Assembly: GCA_027604185.1 (NCBI GenBank) | Contig: JADGKB010000066.1 | Coordinates: 1-64,000, forward strand | DNA from: Boothiomyces macroporosus | Lineage: Eukaryota; Chytridiomycota; Chytridiomycetes; Rhizophydiales; Terramycetaceae | Length of the DNA: 64,000 nt | Direction of reading: 5' to 3' | Shown here: piece by piece, positions 30,494 to 39,570 of the stretch | How the letters are laid out: each line of letters begins with the position of its first letter | Numbering within the stretch: the stretch's first letter is position 1 | Notes under the pieces: generated by a model | What the model was told of the DNA's origin: nothing | What the model saw: the letters and a program-made list of their open reading frames with translations, nothing else | The model's database searches: none | Translations under genes and position numbers: made by a program

Positions 30494-33104
30494 TTAGTGT
30501 AAAACAAATTCTACGAGACACTGAGCGTACATTATCCTATCTTCCAAACTTTCCCATCCTTCTTTGACGACAGTTTTCAGCCCTTCTGCATCCAGGTTAT
30601 GGACCAAGTCTCCATGGATCTTTAAATAGGCACATAGAATGGCATTTACAAATTCATAGTCTGTCTTCTTTTCCAACAGTTCTTGAATGTGTGATATGAA
30701 TCTAGAATGTACTTTCAAGTCAATTTCAACTGGCAGTTGACGCAACTCCAGATCTATCTGGCTAGGAGACAGGTTCATTAGATGGTGGAGCAAATCACTA
30801 CTGCTCTTGTTCAGGATTAGGTTTGATAATTCTGTTTGATTGGTTGACATTAATTCTTTTGGTAATATTTTAGACTCAATCTGTGGTGCTTCAAACGTGG
30901 GAATGCTACCGCTAATAGTGGGCAAGAAGAATGGTGCCTTTTCTGGCTGTTTAGGTGGTTCAATTGGCTTGTTTCGTTCCTGATATTAATGAAAAAGTAC
31001 CTTGATTGAATCCAAATTCAGCAAGTTTTGCCATCGAGATTTTGGAAGAGCACTAAATGTAATCATACCTTCCTCAACAGGAATATATTCTTCATCCGGC
31101 ACTATTTCTGGCTCTGAGCTTTCTTCATCTTCCAATGATACACCATTGGTGGTTGGAAGCAACAAGGAAGCAACATCATCGCCCGAAATACTCTTGAGCG
31201 GAATATGAGTGTATTGAGATTTGTTTGCCCACAAGAATATGCCAACATGGCCGACGTGAGTTGTTGCAATAAAATCGCCAATTGGGGAAAATGAGAGAGA
31301 GGTACAAATTTGTTCAGTCTTGAATACATCAATCAAGAATCCAGTTGGTAAATCCCAAGTTCTAATTGTAGTGTCCAAACTGGAACTAACCAGCCAGCGT
31401 CCATCTGGTGAAAAGTCCAGACAAGTAATTCTGTTACTGTGCCCGACAAACTCTCTCACGATTTTGAATGTATCTATGTCAACCACCCTGATAATTCGGT
31501 CATCAGTAACAACCGCCAGCAATCTGCTTTCGTTGTGTAGTTTAAAGAATGAAATTGAGCTTTCCAAATCAATACTGCTTAGCAAAGTGGACTTGTTGAA
31601 ATCCCAAAACTGAATTAGGAGGATAATACCTTTAGTTTATGATCCAAAGAAGCAGAAATCAAGATTTTGTTTACGTTGTCCGACCCTAAACAGGTAATCG
31701 CGCTGTCATGAGCCTGTATAGTCTGTCTAAAAAGACCACTCTGGATATTGTACTTGTCAATATTTCCTTGAGATGTGGCCAAGAAACAAAAGTTACCGCA
31801 AGCACTGATCAATACCGCTTTGATTGCAGAGTTATCTTTTGCAGACAATACATGCTTTCCAATTGCTTTTCTTTGGAAGCTCCAGGTTCTGGCTTTAGAA
31901 TCTCCAGAATGGCAAGTTACAATGTTATCCCACTCTTTTTGTTTCATTTCATCTATCGTTAAAATTCATATACTGGAATCAAACTGAATTATATTTGGTA
32001 GTCGGAGATTATTCAAACTTGTCTTGAATTGCTTTGATTTCTTTTCCAAAGATCCTTGAGACAATTCGGTATTTTGAGAATCCCTGATGATAGAAAACAG
32101 ACGTAAAGATTGATCTTGGCCGCTGGATAAAATGTAATGGCCAAGTTGATCATAGTATTTGATGCTGGAAGGAGGTTTAAAATGGCCTGATCTTGACTTA
32201 AGTAGTCTTGGGGTTCCGTCTAAACTGTCAAATATCCATTGCTTGATTGAGTTATCACTTCCAGCGGTAACTAATAATGGCATTCCATTAAAGAAAAAGC
32301 AAGTATGAATACTAGACAAATGGCAATTTGTCATCAAATGTACAAGTCTTTTTTCACCAAGATCCCATAGTGCCAAGTCGCCAGCCATGGAGCCTGTAGC
32401 CATAATAGTTTGGCCATCGGTACGGAATGAAATTGAAGTGACTTTTCCTTCCTGGTTGAAGCGCATGATTTCTTTATCCATTTTAATATTGTGCAGGATA
32501 ATAGTCCCATCTAGGAGACCAAACGCAATAACATCAATAGACGGAGATTGAGTCATGCAAGTTACCGGACTGTTGAATTTAAACTCGTACAATTTAGATA
32601 CTGTTCTGATGTTCCACAGTTGAACTTTGTTGTCGAATACCAACAAAATCTTGTTTAAATAAGTCGATGGATGTAACAAATGAGTAACTGGCTCCCCAAT
32701 TTCAATTTCATTTTGATATTCGCTCGTAATATAATTGTAAATATAAATACCAGATTCATGAGCTGCAATACAAAAGTCTCCAAATACCATCAACTCTAGT
32801 ATTTGCGATTCAGTATCTATGGTGCTAATGATTTTCTGTCTGTTGTAAATGATTATTTTTGTATCCGCTGAAACGATAGTATAATCCTTGATGGACTGAA
32901 TACTAGTGATGGTTGAATCTATTGAATCACCGACAATCAACAAAGACATTTTTTCACCCTAGGATTAATGTTGGTTACATCTAGAATTTGAAATGAAGAC
33001 CCAATCGAAGAAGTAATGAAATAGTGCTGACCGCGAGCTTGAATTGCCAACGGAATGGAGCCTGTGATGTAACCAAGAGCTCTAAATGGTGCAAACAATC
33101 CCAT
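30494..33104 (-). CDS. UTP21: U3 snoRNP WD40 protein UTP21 (WDR36)
   Basis: Five exons (minus): 33104-32979, 32958-31974, 31952-31630, 31609-31001, 30979-30494; 842 residues. Introns 20, 21, 20 and 21 nt. The N-terminus GLFAPFRALGYITG is typical of Utp21. Two stretches of WD repeats follow, including HSNRITCLDFSPDGRWLVSS and DTTIRTWDLPTGFLID, and the C-terminal Utp21 domain ends in a helical region (LEKKTDYEFVNAILCAYLKI). It is part of the small-subunit processome that processes 18S pre-rRNA in the nucleolus. Starts only 58 bp from the divergent OB-fold gene, so the two likely share a promoter. Confidence 0.93.
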
Positions 33105-33162
33105 ATGTTTTTTTGTTTTTTCAAAAAAAATTATCAAGCCACAAGATTAACCTACAGCAGCA

Positions 33163-33534
33163 ATGATCTCACCGCCTGGTACACCACAGTTGAAGAGGAA
33201 TCGGTACATACAAATCAAAGATACAACACCGGTAACAAAGCACAAGATGATTAAAACAAAGCTGATTAAATATTTCGGGTTTCTGGAAGGAAAACACCAG
33301 TATTTGATTGGAGACAAGACTGGGGTTGCTATTCTGCTGTTGGACGAAGAGTTGGAAGTCGGGTTTTGGTACGAATTCAAGAATTTGAAAACAATTATGA
33401 TGGGCGGGTTTATCAGACTCGTTTTATTGCCAATGGAATTTGAGATGATTGAACCAGAAGATCCAGTTACTGATCAAAAAATTAACTTTGTATTTAATGT
33501 ATCTAATGTGGAATATGAACAGATATTTGAATAA
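33163..33534 (+). CDS. Small OB-fold-like protein
   Basis: Single exon, 123 residues. The pattern KTKLIKYFGFLEGKHQYLIG, then DKTGVAILLLDE, and YEFKNLKTIMMGGFIRLVLL resembles a single OB-fold as in SOSS-B/NABP or RPA-like ssDNA-binding proteins (strand, 'DxTG', strand, 'V GxxYEFKNLK'). Family assignment is inference. Divergent from UTP21 with a 58-bp intergenic region. The start ATG is the first available Met. Confidence 0.55.
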   Translation: MISPPGTPQLKRNRYIQIKDTTPVTKHKMIKTKLIKYFGFLEGKHQYLIGDKTGVAILLLDEELEVGFWYEFKNLKTIMMGGFIRLVLLPMEFEMIEPEDPVTDQKINFVFNVSNVEYEQIFE

Positions 33535-33841
33535 ACCAATCTATTTTGTATTGTTGGGTCAATTTGTCCGCATCCTTCACGAATGAAAAGTTGGATTGGC
33601 TAGAAACCTGCTTGTCCGCCAATAGAACAGAGTCAAGGTGTTATTCGCGGTACAAAGTGCCGTCACAATTGAGCCATACTCCGTAAATCCTCAGAAATAC
33701 ACCAAAAATGAAATACCAAATGTAGGTTTAAAAGTGCAAGTGATTAAACTATACACTGTAGATTTTATTTCCTGAAATCATCTCCTTTAAAGATGACCAG
33801 AATACAGAAGCCAAACAATGTATAGTATATAAAATTACAAC
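33535..33841. other. Intergenic spacer between convergent genes
   Basis: About 300 bp between two stop codons; nothing recognised. Confidence 0.4.
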
Positions 33842-34309
33842 TTAAAACAAAGCAGCGCCGCCAGCTTCAACGATTTGTTGAGCGATACGGTCCAAATCCT
33901 TTTGTCCATCAGCAGAGATTTGTCTTCCACTACAATTAATGATAATTTACCCGTTTGGATCAGCTTCAAGTACAGAAATCTTTTCAAGAGCTTGGACTAC
34001 TTTGCGGGCAACACTTCCACTTCCGTCTCTGTGCTTGGATGGGCGGACACCTCTGTTGACGGATCCACCATAGTTCTTTTTCAAACCACCGATACCGGTA
34101 CCCTTTCTAAGGTAAATGTGACGAGCAATTGAAGCAGCTCTGACATAGAACCAATCTGGATCATATGGAGCAAGGTCCTTGTGTGGTCCAGTCTTGACAA
34201 GGTCAACCCACTTTGGAACTTCCAAACGACCAGTTCTCTTCAAGTAAGCAGAGTATGCTTTAACGAATGCTTGTGCTGAAACGTCCTTTACTGTAACTCC
34301 AGAACCCAT
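33842..34309 (-). CDS. RPS19: 40S ribosomal protein S19 (eS19)
   Basis: Exons 34309-33951 and 33929-33842; 148 residues. The 21-nt intron (33930-33950, GTAAAT...AATTGTAG) joins LEADPNG to GRQISADGQKDLDRIAQQIV, the normal S19 C-terminus. Other diagnostic stretches: TVKDVSAQAFVKAYSAYLKR, PYDPDWFYVRAASIARHIYL, GVRPSKHRDGSGSVARK. Structural protein of the 40S head, needed for 3'-end maturation of 18S rRNA. The unspliced frame meets TAA at the intron start. Confidence 0.97.
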
Positions 34310-34769
34310 TTTGTAAAAAGTAAGGATTTTTTAGATTTTTTTTTACAAAGTGGCGAATTGCATGTGGCTTGGAAAAGTTGAACTTGTCTCTTTTTGAAAG
34401 TGTAGTACTGAAGATATTCATGCCGTTGAATTCAACAAAGTTCAAATATTCATGGTTTTCAAATCAAATCTAAATATGCCTCGCATCTCTGAAAAATCCA
34501 TATCTTTTGATTGCAATATCTTGCGATTCCAGGTGTTCGCATATTATGTGTAGAACGGGTAAATGTCGGTACTCTGACAATTCAATCCTAAACTAGTGTA
34601 GTATATTCCGAATGAAAAGGCTTTTAAAACTGGAATGGCTAAATTCTAGTGCGCATTCTCCATTAGCCTGATTGTACATCCCAAAACGCTTTGGAAAAGT
34701 GTTTTTAGCCGAAAAGTCGCCGGTGCTGAAAGAATATAAATTTACAGACTATTGTTTCCATACTCCAAA
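34310..34769. other. Intergenic spacer, divergent promoters
   Basis: About 460 bp between RPS19 and the S41 peptidase. A TATAAA-like element (ATATAAATTTAC) lies ~35 bp before the peptidase ATG. Confidence 0.45.
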
Positions 34770-37061
34770 ATGACTATCGAATTACTATCCGCTCTTCGTA
34801 ACCGCTTGGTATACTTGCCATACTCTTCTCAAGAAAAGACTGACTTGGCGCTGTCAATTTTGAATGGAATGAAAGTTTACGTCAATCGCGAATCCAAAAT
34901 CAATCATCATTCAGCTGAATATCCTGATATTGATCCAATTCCAAGAGCTCAGTTATTATTCGAAGAAGCGCACTTGCTTTCGGACAATGAATTCCATTCC
35001 AAAGCACTGGATTTGTTTTTCTCGCTCCGAGATTTACAGTAAACATCAATTAACGATAGCACTACCTACAATAGGCCAGGTACTTTTTGCAACACAGTTA
35101 TTACTACTGCTTTAGTCTTTGAGCTTATTGATTCCGACGATTTAATTCGAAACCCACGAGTAGTTGTATCTGGATTCAGTAGCTACAAGAAAGTCTTTGC
35201 TCTCTCTCCTGTGGACGGAATTTCACTTGGAGATGAGCTATTAAGTGTAAATGGATTATCATTCAAACAGTTTTATGAAGCGAATAAGTGGAAGACTGGA
35301 GGAGCTAACGAATATGGAGGAATGAGAAGAGCGCTCACATACTTGGTGGAACGAAAACTTGGACGCACTCCAGTCCCAGACGCAGATGTAATGGAATACT
35401 CGTTGAAGCGACCTGATGGGGCAATCTACACTGTCCAGCTTCCATGGTTTGCTCGATACGATCCAAAGGATTTTGAAACCTGTAATCAAATATTCCAAGA
35501 GTTGGAGTTACCATTATTAGAGTTTACTAGTGAACAAGACGAAATGATAAATGAATCCAAAGTTGAATCTTCTGGATTTAAGCTATCCGACACTTCAGTT
35601 AAGCAAATTAAATGGGGGATATATAAACCAGATACTTTCAACATGGGTGTAATTGCAATCGAAGATTTTACATTTAGAGGGGATCTTGGCAGAAACTTGA
35701 TAATCAATTTATTACAAACAGAACTAAAGGATACCAATTGCTTATTAATCGACTTGAGGAATAATGGTGGTGGAAATGGGTATATTTCCGGTATCCTTGT
35801 AAAACTTTTGAAGGGTGGTTTTGTAAAAGTGCACCAGTGTAGAGTTATGGCAAATGAAATATCACAAACCTTCCTGTCCAGTCAATATCCTGATGCCAAG
35901 TGGAAAGATGCTACTCTATGTTCTCCAATTGATATGATGGGTCAACCTGATGAAGGACAAGAGTATTTCAAACCTGCTGGTTTGTTTACAAATGCCGCAT
36001 GCTATTCAGCCTGTGAATCTGTTTGCTCAACACTTCAGAATAATGATGCTGTAATAGTGTTTGGTGAAGATGGTCAAACTGGAGGTGGTGCAGCTAGGAA
36101 ACTAGACGATAGGTATTTGAGCCAATTCCAAGATTTCACTGCGATGCCTTATAGTAAAAATTACCCATCAGTTAGTGGAAGATTCTTCATAGGTATACAT
36201 CAAACTGTCAGGAGTGGCAAATACGCTGGTCAAACTTGGGAGGATGATGGTGTCAAATCAGATTATATCTTCCGTCCAAAAAAAGGTGATATTATTAAAA
36301 GAAACAATTATGCCAGGTATGAAGATATTGCAAAGATCCTGAATCAAGTATCTATCGACAAGAACCTGTTTGGAGTTTCATTTTCTACCGTTCCTTCAGG
36401 TTCGTTAACTACAGAATTGGAAAAAGATGTAATATATGAAGTAGAAGTGAGTGGAATATCGAATTTGGTGATCAAAAAGGGCACTAAAGTATTACACACT
36501 TACAATATCGAACCAGTGGAAGTCAAAAAGAAACTCAAGGTTACAATCAAAGAGCACAATATTAAACCAGGCTATTACGACTACAATTTCATTGGTTTGA
36601 ATTCTAAAGGAGATAAGGTGATTGATTCTGTTAGGAAAGTGCGATTCGTTCCTAAAACAAATGGTTTGGTATGTGTAGACAACTTTTTCGTTGAAAATCA
36701 AAGCGAGTCAGAAAGCAATCCATTAGCACAATGGAAGGTTGCTGGTTCTGGTTGGGCAGTTGGCCCCAAATTATTCAACAACTGCAACACATCACTTGTC
36801 TTGCTAGCCAACCCTTCAGATTCGGTAGTCTTAAAGTTGAAATACACACTTAACTGTGAAGCCTTGTTTAAAATATCTGTTATCGACCAAGAACAAACCA
36901 AGTGCCTGAAATTCACTGATGATCCAATTGATGCTGAGGAAGAATATTGGTTTACTCCGATAGGCAAATGGGAATTGCGAATTGATTTCTGTTGTTGGGA
37001 AAATAACAAAGATGCATTCATGGCGATCCAGTATTTAGATATTCGTACCGTTTCTGAATAA
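34770..37061 (+). CDS. S41-family peptidase-like protein
   Basis: Exons 34770-35038 and 35060-37061; 756 residues; 21-nt intron 35039-35059. A PDZ-like segment (SPVDGISLGDELLSVNG) precedes the peptidase core: CLLIDLRNNGGGNGYISG, then a probable nucleophile region TNAACYSACES near residue 400, and FGEDGQTGGGAA, where other S41 enzymes carry the catalytic dyad partner region. The C-terminal ~250 residues look like two beta-sandwich domains. No signal peptide is seen, so a cytosolic role is possible. Similar long S41 proteins are common in fungi. Family call is firm; activity is inference. Confidence 0.72.
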
Positions 37062-37378
37062 AACTTGCAAAGATAGCTTGAATCATATACTAATGAGCAC
37101 CGACCTTGAATACCGTCGCCACCATTAACCGCTTAGGGAATTTAATATACATGAATCAACATGTGGAACTATGAGTAAACAATGAATTGCGCCACCTTTC
37201 CTGCAGACGAGAAAATCTACTCTGATATACAACGGTATGGATGCATTCAATTTGCTAAACCATACTGTATCACAAGCCGCTTATCAAGGCTCTCCAATGG
37301 TCATCCACAGACAATTTTCGTTTTTTGCATAAACCTGAAGTATCATTACTCATTATTACATGGGAACAATGAAAAAAG
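37062..37378. other. Intergenic spacer
   Basis: About 320 bp with no recognisable coding or RNA content, ending at the TATA box of the stress-protein gene. Confidence 0.4.
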
Positions 37379-37386
37379 TATAAATA
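37379..37386 (+). promoter_or_regulatory. TATA box of universal stress protein gene
   Basis: TATAAATA lies 33 bp before the ATG at 37412, a spacing that fits a core promoter with a very short 5' leader. Confidence 0.55.
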
Positions 37387-37411
37387 GATACAAGTGAAAG
37401 CAAGATCCAAA

Positions 37412-37843
37412 ATGAAAGTCTTAGTTTTAATTCCAGAAACCGACTACAGAAAGACCATGGATTTTGTGAAATCCAATATTTCTACTGATAACGAACTTGT
37501 TTTGCTCCATGCGTATCCATACGTTAACGATACTGTTGCAACGCCATTGTCGCTCTCAATTTATCGTAAAGAGATTGATGCTATTCAAGAAGAAAGGAAA
37601 AAGAAGGCTACTGATCTCATTACTCCCCTCGTTGTTGAATTGCGAGATGTGGGATACAAAGCCCAAGGATTTGTTTCGTCCGGTGCTAGCAAGCTAGTTA
37701 TAGATGTTGAAGTAAAGAAGATCCAACCTGATTTGATTGTGATGGGAAAGAGAGGATTAGGTGTGGTTGCGCAAGCTGTCTTGGGCTCGGTTAGCAACCA
37801 CGTATTGCATACTCACAATGTACCGACAGTGGTTGTTGCTTAA
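37412..37843 (+). CDS. Universal stress protein (UspA family)
   Basis: Single exon, 143 residues. MKVLVLIPETDYRKTMDFV opens the Usp fold; the ATP-binding signature G-x2-G-x9-G-S is present in MGKRGLGVVAQAVLGSVSNH, followed by the HNVPTVVVA last strand. Members act as dimeric nucleotide-binding stress proteins; in eukaryotes the exact role varies. ATG 37412 is chosen because the conserved fold starts there; the frame upstream has no ATG. The family is common in bacteria, plants and early fungi. Confidence 0.88.
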   Translation: MKVLVLIPETDYRKTMDFVKSNISTDNELVLLHAYPYVNDTVATPLSLSIYRKEIDAIQEERKKKATDLITPLVVELRDVGYKAQGFVSSGASKLVIDVEVKKIQPDLIVMGKRGLGVVAQAVLGSVSNHVLHTHNVPTVVVA

Positions 37844-37941
37844 TTGTTAATAAAAATCATTTTGTATTCCTTGATCTGAATATCTTTTGCGTTGAGAGTA
37901 GCAGACTATTAAAAGACACGTTCAAAAGTGAATAACAAATA

Positions 37942-38741
37942 TTATAAAGTAACATCTTTGGACAAATCAACTCCATCCAAATGGGTATTAGTCATCTTGA
38001 ACCTAGAATTCTTTTTCTTTTTCTTTTTACCAGAAGCAGTAGCAATATTCCTCTTTTGTAAATCAACTTGCATTGCTTTCAACCCAGCTTTGTCCAGCTC
38101 TTTAAGTAAATCTATTTTCGACGGTACTTGAATATCATGCTGAGTTAGTATAGGTTACCCATTGCTGTTTGAATTCATCATCTATATCTATCGAAGAGTC
38201 CTTGTAGTATATAAACAGTGGAGAGTTGTCCTTTAGACTCCTGACACAGAATATTTGTTTTTCATTGTAGAGCTCTTCAATCAGCGGCACTACTCCTCCA
38301 TATGAATTTTGTAATTCTTTGACTTCCATTGCACAAATGTTCTTGTTTTTTTTAACCAGGGCCAGCAAATCTTGCTTTGTTTTAATATTGTAAGCAGGCT
38401 ACATTAACATCAAATACTTTGAATTCAAACTTTCCATTTTCGTATTTGATTCGATCATTTTCCAGTACTTTTTTAAACAGCTCTTCGGTCCCTTCAACAT
38501 CTATTGCTGTTTTTCTAATCAATTCCTTATTGTCAATTGGGTGTAACTCATTCTTTAGACACTGTATAACTTCAAAAAGCTGTCTTCCAATTGGTACGGT
38601 TTGGTTTGAATACAAGACGGGAGTGATTTGCTTTGTGGGAAGAACATAGTCGTTATGCGGCTGAGATAAATCTTGCTTTTTTATTATTGGCTGATTCAGC
38701 TGCTGTCTTCTAAAGTTTGCCTGTTGTTTTTCAAAAGACAT
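37942..38741 (-). CDS. TFA2: Transcription initiation factor IIE subunit beta
   Basis: Three exons (minus): 38741-38418, 38398-38159, 38139-37942; 253 residues. Both introns are 19 nt (GTATTTGATGTTAATGTAG and GTAACCTATACTAACTCAG). Splicing gives FEFKPAYNIKTKQDLLALV, the second winged-helix entry of TFIIE-beta, and WHDIQVPSKIDLLKELDKAG, the conserved C-terminal helix, followed by a basic run GKKKKKKNSRFKM. TFIIE-beta pairs with TFIIE-alpha to recruit and regulate TFIIH at RNA polymerase II promoters. Length is close to other fungi. Confidence 0.9.
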
Positions 38742-38973
38742 TTTTTAGATTGCAAGACTTGAAGTTTGCTCTTTAATTAAACTTTATAGAGTTTGATGAT
38801 CACTTTAACTGTAGAATCTGATGTAGCATTAAAGCTTCTTATGATACAGAATAGAGTTTCTTATCAACTACAGAAGAGTTTCTTATCAGTTAAACTCTAA
38901 ATACAATGAACTCTAATTACAATAAACTCTAATAAAGTCAACAAACTTGAAACTTTAGAATATAATGCTTTTA

Positions 38974-39349
38974 TTACATTGCATTCTTGTTTGCATAAAC
39001 CTATTATTAAAAAGAAATACTTTTTCAACAGCTTGTCTAGGAGTGAAAATCTCTTCAGCATCACGATCGCTAATTTCAATATTGAATTCATCTTCAAGAG
39101 CCATTGTAATTTCAACTTGATCGAGTGAATCTAATCCGAGATCGTTCACAAAGTGGGCATCCAAAGCAAGCTAATTTAGAACGAAAATACTTTTTGTTGT
39201 TGAACTTTGTCAAAGTCTTTCAAGAGGTTGAGGACTCTGTCTTCGATATCTTGGATTGTGAGTGGAGGTGGTCCGGCGGAAAAGTATCTGAATGAAAGTG
39301 GTTTAATTAGTGTTGGTTTGAATGAAATTCTTTTAACAAGTCTGAACAT
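38974..39349 (-). CDS. ACP1: Mitochondrial acyl carrier protein
   Basis: Three exons (minus): 39349-39191, 39170-39021, 39000-38974; 111 residues. Introns 20 nt each (GTATTTTCGTTCTAAATTAG and GTATTTCTTTTTAATAATAG). A basic mitochondrial presequence ([12 protein letters not shown]) is followed by the ACP four-helix core; the phosphopantetheine serine is in [11 protein letters not shown], then [16 protein letters not shown]. After the second intron the product ends [11 protein letters not shown]. It carries acyl chains for type II fatty-acid and lipoate synthesis and is a subunit of complex I and of the LYR/iron-sulfur machinery in the matrix. Confidence 0.93.
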
Positions 39350-39570
39350 TTTGAGATGGAAAAAAAAAGGTTGACTTTGTTTTGTGGCGTTTAATTTGTT
39401 TGTGGCTGGGCATTTTTCCCTCTATGAATGACTGTATGGATCTAAAGTGCTTGAAATAAATAATGGAAATATCACGTGAATTAGAATTAGAGTCTGTCAT
39501 GGATACGTAAAACCCTGGCTCATTCGTGGAATATAAAAAGATAAGTTAACCTTTTATTTTATAACTGGTT

